Source of the DNA: Nannochloropsis salina CCMP1776 | Taxonomy: Eukaryota > Sar > Eustigmatophyceae > Eustigmatales > Monodopsidaceae | DNA: 64,000 bases | NCBI GenBank assembly: GCA_004565275.1 | Contig: SDOX01000002.1 | Span: 256,884-320,883, forward strand | Direction: 5' to 3' | Part shown: positions 50,887-60,654 of the stretch, one piece after another | How the letters are laid out: the number at the start of each line of letters is the position of its first letter | Position numbering within the stretch: the first letter of the stretch is position 1 | The notes under the pieces: model-generated | Database searches by the model: none | Seen by the model: the letters and a program-made list of their open reading frames with translations, nothing else | What the model was told of the DNA's origin: nothing | Made by a program: the position numbers and the translations under genes

Positions 50887-53130
50887 ATGCCCTCTATGAT
50901 CGGTAAGGAAGAGATAAATGGAGGTGTCTGCGCCGCGACTGCCAACGCATTGCTGGAATGGATAGGCAGCTTCCACTCCCTCCTTTCCGCTGGCGACCTT
51001 CCCACAAAACTGGAGCACTTGACAGACGGCGTCGCCCTGGCAGAAGTTCTTCACGACGTAGCGCCGGCTCGTTTTCCGCGCAATGTATTGTCTCGTCCTG
51101 TATCGTCCGCCTCCTCGTCTTCCCCCCCCACGCCCACGACCAACTGGGCCTTGGCGCTCACGAACATGAAAAAGCTGACACGGCTCTTGGAAGCACACTA
51201 CGAGGAAGACCTTGGGTTGTGCCTGCGGGGATCCGAAGAGATGGAGAGGGTGCATGCTGAGAAAAGCAGCGCTGGATTTGATGGGTTCATAAGTTATTTT
51301 TCTACTTTGGATTTGGTCGGCATAGTCCGAGAGAAACGGGAAAGGGAGATCGTGAAAATCTGGGAGCTTGCCATTTTTGCCGCTGTGCGAGCCCCTACCC
51401 CTGAAAAAGCTCGCATCTACGTGGAGAAAATCATGGCATTGTCTCCTGGTGCCCAGGCTGAATTGAAAGACTGCGTCGAACGAACACTGTCCAGAGCCGG
51501 TCCTTCCTCACGACCCTCTCCTTCCTCCTCCTCCTCTTCCTCGCCATCCTCCCTCTCCAATGCCATCACCGCAGGACTGACAACTGAGGCACATCCTCAA
51601 GAGGAGGGAGGGAATGTATGCCTGAAGGAGAAGCTACAACAGTTGCAAACCGCCCTGGCTTTGAGGGAGGAGGAGGTGGGAAGGGTCCGAGCGAGCGAGG
51701 GAGAGATGAAGGATGAGATGGAGGGGATGAAAAACCGGTGGAAGGAAGCGGTGAACAGGGCAGATAAGCTGCAGAAAGCCTGCGAGGAGTGGCGCGTGCG
51801 AGTGGAAGAAAAGGAGGAGGAAGGAGAGCACTGGCGTCGGGAGGCGGGCCGGTGGGAGGCCAAAGTCAAGGCGGAGAGGGAGAGGGCTCGAAAGGCGGAG
51901 GAGGTGGAAAGAAAGCTAGCAGATGAGGTGGACGTGCTGCGAGAAAGGGCAGGGACTGTGCAAGATTTGGAGGGGTCGTTGGAAAAGTACAAGGGGCGGC
52001 TTGAGCAGATGGCGGGGCTGAAGCAGCTCTGTCGAGACCTGGAAGAGCGGAATGCCGCGTATCTGGACCAGATTTTGCAGGCGGAGGAGGGAACAAAAGC
52101 GACGGTGTCCAGCTTGAAAAGGGCACTGGAGCAGTACAAGGAGAAGGTGGTGGTGTTGGAGAGGGAGAAATTTGTGGCCACGGAGAGGAAAGAGGTGGTG
52201 GAGGGAGAGAATGACCGGCTGGAGGCAGAGCTCGAGGCAGCGAGGGAGGGACGGCGGACGGTCACCGAGGAGTATCAGGAGTGTAAACGACTGCTTTCGA
52301 GGCTGCAGCAGCAAGCAGACCGGCCAGAGGGGGGAGAGAGAGACGGTGGAATCAGAAGGGAGAAGGATCGGGTGGCAGGCCTCTTCGAGGACGCGGCGAG
52401 TGTGCAGGAGCGGCTGCAAAGGCTGGAGCGGGAGAATAAACAGCTGCGGAAGGACATGGGAGGAAGGAATCAGCAACCCTATGGGGAGGGGCGGTCAACC
52501 ATTAGTTTGGAAGAGGACTTAGCCCTTCTCCGCTCCGAAATGCAGGACGTGGTACGCATCAAAGGAGAGAGAGAAAAGGAGGCCATCGCGGCAACGAAGC
52601 GGGCGGCGGACTTGGAGGCGCAAGTCCTTATCTTGAAAGGACAATGCGAGGAGATGGAAGAGGAGGTGGGAAAGGCGAAGGAGGAAGGGGTCCTGGCTGT
52701 GGCCGCACAGGAATCAGCATTGGCCCGCGTGCGCGCTCTTGTCGCCGAGACCCAGGATTTGGAGGGGCAGATCGCGACCTTGAAAGGCGAGAAGGACCGA
52801 CTGGAAGGGTACACGCGGAAGACCCTCCAAGCTGTCCAAGAGAAGTACGTTCAGACGCTTGGTAGCTTGAAAAGGAGTAACGCCGAGTACAAGGGGAAAT
52901 GTCAGGCATTGGAAGCACGCCTGCAGGAGGACAGGGTAGCACAGAAAAGGGAGGAGAAGCTCTTGATGTCGGCCGTCTACGGTCTAGGTATGGAAATGCT
53001 ACAGCCGGAATTCAACAGGGTGGCGCTTGCAGGGAAAATTCGTGGAAGTGGAACCGAAAGCAATGGCCCGTGTGGTGCACAGAATGAGTTGAAGACGATG
53101 GGAGGGAATAAGGGAGGGGAAAGGAGATGA
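50887..53130 (+). CDS. HOOK-family dynein adaptor
   Basis: 747 residues in one exon. Residues about 17-180 form a HOOK (calponin-like) domain: ALLEWIGSFHSL, LTDGVALAEVLHDVAPARF, NWALALTNMKKLTRLLEAHY, and a second helical part GIVREKREREIVKIWELAIFAA followed by the KARIYVEKIMALSPGAQ block. A Ser-rich linker (about 200-220) leads into a long coiled coil (about 235-715) rich in Glu/Lys/Arg with heptads. HOOK proteins bind dynein light intermediate chain through this domain and link dynein-dynactin to cargo. The cargo-binding C-terminus is short and not recognisable here. The two initial Mets (1 and 4) are equivalent starts. Confidence 0.87.
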   Translation: MPSMIGKEEINGGVCAATANALLEWIGSFHSLLSAGDLPTKLEHLTDGVALAEVLHDVAPARFPRNVLSRPVSSASSSSPPTPTTNWALALTNMKKLTRLLEAHYEEDLGLCLRGSEEMERVHAEKSSAGFDGFISYFSTLDLVGIVREKREREIVKIWELAIFAAVRAPTPEKARIYVEKIMALSPGAQAELKDCVERTLSRAGPSSRPSPSSSSSSSPSSLSNAITAGLTTEAHPQEEGGNVCLKEKLQQLQTALALREEEVGRVRASEGEMKDEMEGMKNRWKEAVNRADKLQKACEEWRVRVEEKEEEGEHWRREAGRWEAKVKAERERARKAEEVERKLADEVDVLRERAGTVQDLEGSLEKYKGRLEQMAGLKQLCRDLEERNAAYLDQILQAEEGTKATVSSLKRALEQYKEKVVVLEREKFVATERKEVVEGENDRLEAELEAAREGRRTVTEEYQECKRLLSRLQQQADRPEGGERDGGIRREKDRVAGLFEDAASVQERLQRLERENKQLRKDMGGRNQQPYGEGRSTISLEEDLALLRSEMQDVVRIKGEREKEAIAATKRAADLEAQVLILKGQCEEMEEEVGKAKEEGVLAVAAQESALARVRALVAETQDLEGQIATLKGEKDRLEGYTRKTLQAVQEKYVQTLGSLKRSNAEYKGKCQALEARLQEDRVAQKREEKLLMSAVYGLGMEMLQPEFNRVALAGKIRGSGTESNGPCGAQNELKTMGGNKGGERR

Positions 53131-53518
53131 GACTACGCCAGCCGAAGGATCAACACCATGCATGGATGTACATGCCTGGAATGGCCCAACACATGAGACT
53201 GAAGTCGCAGGAACAGGGACACCTAAGGCCTTCGTCTGAAAATGTGAAGCACTTTGAAGTGCTTGAGATACGTAGCCCCACTGTGTACATACACGTGTGT
53301 TATAATTAATTGCATTTAAGTAAATATGGCTGCAATACATGTGTAGCTTACACCGGGGCCGACGAGTACGCTTCGTCTGGATCTCTCCCCATGCCAAATA
53401 TATGCTTTGTTACTGTCTCTATACATTTCCTCATTGTCAAATATAAAAGCTTTTCCTATTTAATTACTTCTTGTTTAGTATTCAACATTTCAAGCTTGGA
53501 TGCCACACCTACCACTTT
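53131..53518. other. Convergent 3' intergenic region
   Basis: About 390 bases between HOOK and the MORC gene. AT-rich, with a CAAATATAAAAG-like stretch near 53437. No gene seen. Confidence 0.45.
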
Positions 53519-56500
53519 TCAAGGACCTCGCGCCGGGCGATACAAGATATCCGCGCTCAGGACTGCGAGCTTCCTTACCAGCTGGTGTGATCCTAAGCGT
53601 TCAGAGGCTTTCCTCCTCAAACACGCCTGCAAAATTTGTTTGATTCCAATAAGACGCTCTTCCCATCCCGAGTCTGCCGGTAGCCGCGACTTGAAATTCT
53701 CGAATATGCGCCACCCGGAGAATTCGGCTATCGAAAAGTCAGCCACTAGCCGACGAAGCTCCTTCGGATCCCTTGCTGCGCCCCACGCTTTGCGTCCCAC
53801 CATCAACTCGAGGAGCAGAACGCCCATGCTCCATAAGTCACCCGATGGATGCAACGCAAGGGGTGGCAGCGTCTTGGATTGGGATCGACTTCTTGCTTCA
53901 GCCGTGGCCATTGACGACGACAAAATATTCAATGTCTCAGGAGCAGTGAAGGCAATCCTGTCCGCGCTCCCGCATCTATTCGGCACACCTTTGAATAACC
54001 CACGATGGGCAATACCTTGGTCCGTCAGCTTGACCACCTGCAGCCTCGGCATCGGGAAAGAGACTAGGATGTTTGCTGGACGTAATGCACCATGAACCAG
54101 CCCCTGAGCGTGCAAGTAGTCCAATCCGGCCGCGATCTTGCACGCGGTCAGTAATCGGTCCTCCAGCGTAACTAGCGCGTGTGGCTTCAGTAGGACGTGA
54201 TCAAGATCTACAAGCGCTTCTTCAAAAGCGAAACCCACCGCCGACAAGGCCTTTCCCTCCTCGATGCGGGCCGCCACTACCGGCACGAGGTTCTCATGAT
54301 TTAGCCGCCGCAACTTTTTCAATTCCTCTCGAAAGGCTAAGCGGGCTTCGGGCACAGGAGACACAGCCACGTTCTTCAAGACAACCTTTCGTCCGTCTGA
54401 GAGTTTGACCAAATTTAGATGAGGAAGTGACAGGGGTTTCAGCAAGGTGGTGTCATTTCCCGAGATAAGAAAGCGAGGTTTGCGACCTGCGCCGTCTTTT
54501 CTGTCGCTGTAGTCATCGCGATGGCATTTCTTGCGCCGCTTTTTTTGCACGCCTTCTACCTTCTGGTCCAAGTCCAGGCCGTGATGCTTCTTTTTCGTCC
54601 GGGACTTCTCTCCTTTCGACTTTCGTTCTCTCTCCTTACTACCTTCCACGCTTTGCCCCTTACCCTGTGATCCACATTTGTTGCTTGCAGGCACATGCTT
54701 TCGCTTCCCTGGAATGTTGTCCGCGTAAGCCATTTCTCCGCCGTCAACGATGGCTGTCAGATATTCGGCCTGACTACCCGTTTTGAAATCCACCATCACT
54801 TCCTCCCCCTCTTGAGAGATCACTGCCTCGGGGGCTTCGCAGCTCGTCACTGGTGATCCTTGCGACCAACAGTACCATTTGGTATCCTTCCCTGCGAACT
54901 GCATTACGTACGACTGTGTCACCATTCGCCACTTGCCGCAGTGTTCGCACTGTATGAAATCCGTCACTTTTAACTTGGCCCTGGACGGTATTTCTACCGC
55001 TTTGCTCTTCCCTATCCTTGCCTCGTGCGCAAGCTCTTGGGAAACATACTGAGTCCAGACACGCCCGAGCCGCTCTTCAATTTTCTCGAGGGCCGGGTTC
55101 GGGCGACGGAAGGATTGCTTGGAATGCTGGGTTTCGTAGTGGCGGGGATCTAAATGCACGACGGCGAGCACACCCATCCCCTCCCGCGGATTTGTAATTC
55201 CGATCTCCTGTCGCACGTAGGACGCGATCAGAACGTTGGTGCAAAAAAACATGGCCCCACCCAAGCCCAATCGCTTCGCCTCGGATGAGAAACCTACGGA
55301 GGCTATGACGGGTTTTCGGGTTGGCTCGTCTTGGAGCAGGTTGTAACGCCGTACGTGAAGCAAGGTCTCCAGGAGGTCTGGCGTCGGAACGTCTTTTCCT
55401 ACCAAGGTGATTCTCATGCGGTGTTGAAGGAAGGCTACTTGGAGGTACGCTCGAAGGGAGTAGTCAATAGGCACGTCATGAGCAAGGAGGGCACCGCGGG
55501 TGTTGAGATGTTTTTTCCCCGTCCGCGTCACCAGCTGGAGATCGCCTTCCGCCCTGTCCACTCGCAGCTCACGCCAAACGCCACCGCCCTCCGGATCCCC
55601 TCGTTCCATGCCTTGGATGTAGACCACGGTGCCCGACTCTCCCGCCGCCCAGGCGTTGAGCAACAGAGACCAATGCCGCTCTGGAGTGACGAAGCTGTAG
55701 CGAGCCATCAGCTCGGAGGCCTCTCGGAAGGCCTGGCGGGACGTGTACCGCGGGTCAGGCTCCATGGTGTCCGGGCTCAATGTAACCACACGACACACGG
55801 GCGCCGCGTTCTCGTCCCGAAGGTGGGGCTCATTTGACAGGATGCCCATGACCAAGGACTTGTGCCTCAGGCTTTTGCTCAGCACAACGGCCGTGGAGCC
55901 GATCCGAAGGCTTCCCTGCTTGAAACCGCAGCCGTATCGGCCCACCCTTTCCACGTTTCCCTGGTCTCGAGCATACGTTTTGCCCAATCGAAACATCCCC
56001 TTCATCTCGTCGGGGCCCATCCCTACGCCGTTGTCCTTGATTTCGAGGACCATGACCCCGCCTTCCCCTCCGTCTTCCTCGCGGACGTCGATATGCAAGC
56101 GCGTGCTCCCTGCGTCCAGGGAATTATGCAGCAACTCTGCCAGCGCTCCAAACAACCAGACATGATTTTGGCTGAGGGTGCTCAAATAAGAATTGTCGAC
56201 CGCCATAAATGTGGAGGCGGGCATCGAGGAATCCACCGGGCGTGGAGGAGATGACGAGGGATGACTTACGTAAGAAGGGGCAACAGGCGGAGGAATCCGT
56301 GCACGAGTCCCAACCGCCGAGAGTAGCGAAAGAGCTTCCCCAGAAGTCCTGAGTGTCTCGTCGCTTTCCAAATCTGCACCCTCGAAATGTTGTCGTACCG
56401 GTACACGCTTCTGCATTCCGGTGGTGTTATCATCTGTCGCAGCACCAGCGTGGTGGAGCGTATCGAGAGAGCCACCTTTCTCTATAATAGAGTTTACATT

Positions 56501-57184
56501 CCCAGAGGAGACAGGTGAAGGTATGGGGGAAGATGGCGGCGAGAATGTGAATGAACTCAAGAGGATGGGTGGGATCAAAAGCTTTAGCTTATCTGTTGCT
56601 TCGAAAGCTGAGGAATCCGAAGGTGGGCAAAGCCATACACAGAGATTCCGGCTCTGAGGCAGGCGTATCTCGGCATATTTTGGCAAGCTCTTTCCTTGAA
56701 GCCCGTGGCTTAAATATTTACAAAAGCCGACGTAGTGCTGCTTCTCTGATTCGGAGGCAGCTTCGGGTACACCTACGTCGATTGCTGGTAGCGTCTTCGT
56801 ATCCACCCCCTCACGCTTGTAATGCGATATTACAAACGCCGTGTCGAGTCTGGATGTTCGTAGATAGTATAAATGATGGCTTAACGGGTTTGAAGGACCG
56901 ATGATCGTCCAGACTGATTTACAAGCAATACTACTAGGGACGTATAGACAGAGATAACCTGCCGAAGGCAGATGGGATTCGGCAGACCGAGTGTCAGCTC
57001 TTGCCACACATTGAAAACCACTTACATAGATGTATGACGCCCAGTATCCAAATAAAGTGGGCAGATATATTCTTGCTGTAGGTTGTTTTTCGTAAAAAGG
57101 CGGAAGGTCTTCTTGTCCGTGGTAACGTCCCCCATTTCCTCCTCCACTCTTACGCGAGTAGGTGGTGGTAGCGCGCCCCGCCAC
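53519..57184 (-). CDS. MORC-type GHKL ATPase with CW zinc finger and C-terminal pseudokinase
   Basis: 1221 residues in one frame. Residues 340-470 are a GHKL ATPase of MORC type: FGALAELLHNSLDAGSTR (N-box Glu and Asn), DNGVGM, GRYGCGFKQGS. An S5-like half follows (about 500-690: GAMFFCTNVLIASYVRQEIG, GVLAVVHLD), then a CW zinc finger at 741-786 (CEHCGKWR...WYCWS...SCEAPE). A Lys-rich linker leads to a kinase fold at about 917-1215. That fold keeps the ATP-site lysine (VVLKNV), a helix-C Glu, an APE motif and DLWSMGVLLLELM, but HRD is HGA (VHGALRPANIL) and DFG is DQG, so it is probably a pseudokinase. MORC proteins compact chromatin, and CW fingers read methylated H3K4. Residues about 125-200 faintly resemble a SPOC domain. 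A GTAAGT donor after residue 53 suggests an intron may remove residues 54-123. Confidence 0.85.
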   Translation of the reverse strand: MAGRATTTYSRKSGGGNGGRYHGQEDLPPFYEKQPTARIYLPTLFGYWASYIYVSGFQCVARADTRSAESHLPSAGYLCLYVPSSIACKSVWTIIGPSNPLSHHLYYLRTSRLDTAFVISHYKREGVDTKTLPAIDVGVPEAASESEKQHYVGFCKYLSHGLQGKSLPKYAEIRLPQSRNLCVWLCPPSDSSAFEATDKLKLLIPPILLSSFTFSPPSSPIPSPVSSGNVNSIIEKGGSLDTLHHAGAATDDNTTGMQKRVPVRQHFEGADLESDETLRTSGEALSLLSAVGTRARIPPPVAPSYVSHPSSSPPRPVDSSMPASTFMAVDNSYLSTLSQNHVWLFGALAELLHNSLDAGSTRLHIDVREEDGGEGGVMVLEIKDNGVGMGPDEMKGMFRLGKTYARDQGNVERVGRYGCGFKQGSLRIGSTAVVLSKSLRHKSLVMGILSNEPHLRDENAAPVCRVVTLSPDTMEPDPRYTSRQAFREASELMARYSFVTPERHWSLLLNAWAAGESGTVVYIQGMERGDPEGGGVWRELRVDRAEGDLQLVTRTGKKHLNTRGALLAHDVPIDYSLRAYLQVAFLQHRMRITLVGKDVPTPDLLETLLHVRRYNLLQDEPTRKPVIASVGFSSEAKRLGLGGAMFFCTNVLIASYVRQEIGITNPREGMGVLAVVHLDPRHYETQHSKQSFRRPNPALEKIEERLGRVWTQYVSQELAHEARIGKSKAVEIPSRAKLKVTDFIQCEHCGKWRMVTQSYVMQFAGKDTKWYCWSQGSPVTSCEAPEAVISQEGEEVMVDFKTGSQAEYLTAIVDGGEMAYADNIPGKRKHVPASNKCGSQGKGQSVEGSKERERKSKGEKSRTKKKHHGLDLDQKVEGVQKKRRKKCHRDDYSDRKDGAGRKPRFLISGNDTTLLKPLSLPHLNLVKLSDGRKVVLKNVAVSPVPEARLAFREELKKLRRLNHENLVPVVAARIEEGKALSAVGFAFEEALVDLDHVLLKPHALVTLEDRLLTACKIAAGLDYLHAQGLVHGALRPANILVSFPMPRLQVVKLTDQGIAHRGLFKGVPNRCGSADRIAFTAPETLNILSSSMATAEARSRSQSKTLPPLALHPSGDLWSMGVLLLELMVGRKAWGAARDPKELRRLVADFSIAEFSGWRIFENFKSRLPADSGWEERLIGIKQILQACLRRKASERLGSHQLVRKLAVLSADILYRPARGP

Positions 57185-57590
57185 CTTCGGGCTTAATGGC
57201 GGAATGTATCAAATTACTTTTGACATTTGATGAGCTACCTTACGGGTGGTTTCGGTTCAAAAGGTGGAGGAATGTGCGTAAGTGAAGAACTACCATAGGA
57301 TGATTCCTGCAAGCCGGTTTGCTACCCCCTTGAGCCGTTGATGGCCCATATCTCGTGTGGAAAAGTCGATTTGTAGGATGCATGCGGTAAATGGTACGTA
57401 TTAAACACACAACGCATGTGACGGAATAATTCCTAGATATCGAAGGGCAACGCTCATGTCAACCTCCCCATCTCGATTGCTACGAGAGTTAATTGTTCAT
57501 TGGTCTTTGAGACATCTCCTATATAGTATTTTCTGTCATCAGATAAACATTCATCGATGAGCAAGTTTCTTTTCCTATTTAATTCATTTT
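57185..57590. other. Intergenic between two minus-strand genes
   Basis: About 405 bases, AT-rich towards 57480-57590. It should contain the MORC promoter and the tetraspanin 3' end. No gene seen. Confidence 0.45.
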
Positions 57591-58652
57591 TCATACCATA
57601 TGAGCAGGCGAGCGCCGAGAACCACATCGACGCCCTCCATACATTGTAGTATTGTTCTTCCCTTCGATATCCACCACAGGCGAAGGTGTTGTAGGACTCG
57701 CGATCGCTGAGTCCTGTGACCTTTTTACACCTACGTGAGATGGTTGCTCTTTTTTTGTCGTCGGAGGTTTGAGAATGCGAGAGGTTCGATGCTCATCTTT
57801 GGGCAAAAAATCTCTGCGTTCGTGCATGATAACGACACCTGTCTTGGCTAATAGCTCTGCAAAGGAGTCGCGCGGATTGTAGCAGATGAGCATGCATGTG
57901 CTTATGAGAACAATAAATTGTAGTATCAACAGAAAGTTGAGGTACTTTTGCAAAGCTCCCAGGCGCTTACTTAGAAAGCGGGCCACACCCAACCGACAGC
58001 GGTGATATGGACAGGCATCTAGATTTCCCGCTGTGCAGAGGTCATCCCGAGGACAACATCCATCTGTATAGGGCACACTGGTACCGCCGTCGCCGTCAGT
58101 ACCACACGAGGTGCAGGTACCAACATCCATGGACAAAGGGCAGCTCTGACGCGTCCAGTCTGCAAACCAATTAAAAGATCCCGCCCCTCCGTCGTGTGCC
58201 CTAACCGCAGCTTTTCTGGTTTTGAAGTAAAGACGATTGAAGTAAGGGACGAGCAAATTTTGCTCTGAGCGAGCGTAAACTGCGTCTGGATTATCCAAGA
58301 GAAGAGGGACCTGGGTGTGAAGAGTCCGCATAGCCAGAAATGCCGTTGTAAAAGCAAACAGCAGTCCCAGCAGTAGAAGCTGGTACAATGACAGCAATCT
58401 CCTTCCTCCGCACGGCCCGACGCGGACGATTTGACGTTTTACTCCAAAGCATCCAAGACAGGATAAAAAGACAAGCCCAAGGCCAACCAACATCGTCCAC
58501 ATGATCCATCCTTGGGTAAGACTGGTCAATGTCACCGCAGCAAGTGATGTTGCGTAGTAAAGATATGCTGCTAGACCTCCCAAGACTAAGCCTGCGATGC
58601 AAAAGCAGGTGTTGCTCGTAGAGACAACAAACTTGATGTTGTCGTTCAGCAT
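57591..58652 (-). CDS. Tetraspanin-like four-helix membrane protein
   Basis: 353 residues from the ATG at 58652, chosen because it sits just before the first membrane helix, as in tetraspanins; the frame is open for 114 more codons upstream that look non-coding. There are four hydrophobic segments: three near the N-terminus (NTCFCIAGLVLGGLAAYLYY, WIMWTMLVGLGLVFLSCLGC followed by the FGVKRQ loop, LYQLLLLGLLFAFTTAFLAM) and one after the large loop (LNFLLILQFIVLISTCMLIC). The extracellular loop is Cys-rich with one CC pair (DGCCPRDDLC), a tetraspanin-like layout, although the CCG motif is changed. A 90-residue cytosolic tail follows. The function is unknown; tetraspanins organise membrane microdomains. 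Confidence 0.7.
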   Translation of the reverse strand: MLNDNIKFVVSTSNTCFCIAGLVLGGLAAYLYYATSLAAVTLTSLTQGWIMWTMLVGLGLVFLSCLGCFGVKRQIVRVGPCGGRRLLSLYQLLLLGLLFAFTTAFLAMRTLHTQVPLLLDNPDAVYARSEQNLLVPYFNRLYFKTRKAAVRAHDGGAGSFNWFADWTRQSCPLSMDVGTCTSCGTDGDGGTSVPYTDGCCPRDDLCTAGNLDACPYHRCRLGVARFLSKRLGALQKYLNFLLILQFIVLISTCMLICYNPRDSFAELLAKTGVVIMHERRDFLPKDEHRTSRILKPPTTKKEQPSHVGVKRSQDSAIASPTTPSPVVDIEGKNNTTMYGGRRCGSRRSPAHMV

Positions 58653-59177
58653 GTTCACGTCAGGTCTATCGGACGCTTGCTGCGCGTGCACGTAAGCGCC
58701 AGCCTGCGGTACCGTTCTCAATAAAAGTTTGGCAATCCTGCTGTGTGTGGCTGATACTTTGATTTCAAGAGGAAGTGGTGAGGGCGAGGAATAGCATAGT
58801 GTATTTTTGGCCCATGTGGCAGCGTACTTTTCAAAAGTGAAAAAAGGCACGGTGGTGCTCGTCCCGCCCCGGTCATAGGCAGCACGTTTAAAGGAAGCGA
58901 CGTGGGGTCGGTAAAATTGGCATGGATAGCATTCATGATAGAGTCCATGGGAATGAAATGACCAATCGAGGGCTCTATGCGGTTTAAGTGTCATTTTTGG
59001 GGGTTAGGTGGTGCACAGGAGGAGCGTCAACCGGCTCAGCGAGAAATTTGATTGCTGCTGTCCACTCCCGTTAGGAACCCGCGAAGCACTTTATCAACTA
59101 CCTCCTGCCTCTTCTTTCATGTTATTCGGATATAAAACGCTTACAGTCATGACGGGAGTGCAAGGCATATTCTAGAA
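58653..59177. other. Intergenic, divergent promoter region
   Basis: About 525 bases. The tetraspanin frame remains open through most of it on the minus strand, but the translation is unlike any protein and has no signal sequence. It may be 5' UTR. No other gene seen. Confidence 0.4.
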
Positions 59178-60458
59178 GTGGGGAAGGCATTGGACATGGA
59201 CCTCTTGGCGTTGCTGCCCCCTTTTCCGAAGTCTGGGAAGCACCACGTACTGCTTGTTGTGGTTTCAGCAGTTGCTGCCTCTGCGACGACTGCAGCTATC
59301 TTGCTTATGTTTTCCCAGCGTCGATCAAAATCTAAACGTACCTTAGAGAATAAAGGTGGCAATCGGGAAAGTGGTTATGCGGCATTGATCGGTAACACGC
59401 CGCTCATCGAATTGACTAGTCTATCGCGCGCGACGGAATGCCGTGTCTTGGCAAAGGTGGAATATCTGAATCCCGGTGGTACCAGCAAAGACCGCGTGGC
59501 ACTGCGAATGATTCAGGAGGCAGAAAAGGCCGGTTTATTACATCCTGGTAGTACGGTGATAGAAGGGACCTCAGGAAGTACGGGTATTGCTTTAGCCTCC
59601 TTGTGCCGTGCCCGAGGGTATCGATGCTTGATAGTCATGCCAGACGACCAGGCGGCGGAGAAAGCCCATTTATTGAAACAGTTTGGTGCTGAGGTTGAAA
59701 TTGTCAAGCCTGCAAGCATTGCCAACCCTAACCATTACTGTAATCGTGCACGGGCACGGGCAGAAGAGTTAGGTGACGAGGCAGTTTACATGGATCAGTT
59801 CGAGACCATGGCAAACTTTCGAGCCCATTATGAGGGAACAGGGCCAGAAATGTGGGAGCAGGTAATGGCTGGATACGGTGCCCGTCCAGACGCTTTCGTC
59901 ATGTCGGCAGGGACGGGTGGCACGCTGGCGGGGGTGTCTCGGGCCTGGAAGGAGCGTGAGGAGAAGGTACAAGTGTTTCTGGTGGACCCCCCGGGCTCCT
60001 CCCTCTACCACAAGGTCAAACACGGCGTCTGCTACTCGACGGCGCAGCGGGAGCGAGGAGTGCGGCGCCACCGCTACGATTCTCTTGCCGAAGGGATTGG
60101 GCTGGACAGGCTGACGGCAAACTTTAGAAAAGCGCGGATCGACGAGGCCTTTCATGTCCCGGATCAGGAGGCAGTTGACATGGCCCATTTCCTCCTCCAG
60201 GCAGAGGGCATGTTCGTGGGGAGCTCGACAGCGATGAATCTGGTGGGCTGTGTGCGTGCAGCTCGGGTGCTGGGGCCGGGTCACACAGTGGTCACGGTCC
60301 TGTGCGATTCAGGACAGCGACACTTGACTCGATTTTGGAACCGGAGAGTAGTAGAAGGCGCTGGGTTGATATGGCCGGAGACACCGCCCGTGAATCTGAA
60401 CTTCTTGCAGAGAAATGGACAAGGAGACAAGGAGGATTTGAGAGAAGGAAGGCATTGA
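59178..60458 (+). CDS. Membrane-anchored cysteine-synthase-like PLP enzyme
   Basis: 426 residues in one exon. An N-terminal hydrophobic helix (about 22-45, HVLLVVVSAVAASATTAAILL) followed by basic residues suggests a membrane anchor, probably mitochondrial. The catalytic part is a fold-type II PLP enzyme: GNTPLIEL, PLP lysine K104 in NPGGTSKDRVAL, the substrate loop EGTSGSTGI at about 129-137, and the phosphate-binding GTGGTLAG. KHGVCYSTAQRE and LAEGIGLDRLTANF match the fungal cysteine synthase 2/YGR012W group (from memory), which is distinct from plastid OAS-TL. It may use O-acetylserine or a related substrate with sulfide; the exact reaction in that group is not settled. An alternative start at Met7 would not change the anchor. 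Confidence 0.88.
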   Translation: MGKALDMDLLALLPPFPKSGKHHVLLVVVSAVAASATTAAILLMFSQRRSKSKRTLENKGGNRESGYAALIGNTPLIELTSLSRATECRVLAKVEYLNPGGTSKDRVALRMIQEAEKAGLLHPGSTVIEGTSGSTGIALASLCRARGYRCLIVMPDDQAAEKAHLLKQFGAEVEIVKPASIANPNHYCNRARARAEELGDEAVYMDQFETMANFRAHYEGTGPEMWEQVMAGYGARPDAFVMSAGTGGTLAGVSRAWKEREEKVQVFLVDPPGSSLYHKVKHGVCYSTAQRERGVRRHRYDSLAEGIGLDRLTANFRKARIDEAFHVPDQEAVDMAHFLLQAEGMFVGSSTAMNLVGCVRAARVLGPGHTVVTVLCDSGQRHLTRFWNRRVVEGAGLIWPETPPVNLNFLQRNGQGDKEDLREGRH

Positions 60459-60654
60459 GAGGATCGGGCGCGACTTAAGCTCTGGCTTTGCAATGGTGAA
60501 TGGTGAAACTATGTGCTCGTCCGCCAAGCCAAGGACTGCGATTTGTAAATAAATGACACCTTTGTATACTGTTCGTTTCATCATCCCTACTCATGTACAT
60601 ATGTAGGCACGCGTTGCATGCAAGGGTTCTCACGCCACCTCGTTCTACTCATTC

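Noticed and set aside
58653-58994. N-terminal 114-residue extension of the tetraspanin-like protein
   Set aside because: The translation is irregular and would displace the first membrane helix from its usual position close to the start.
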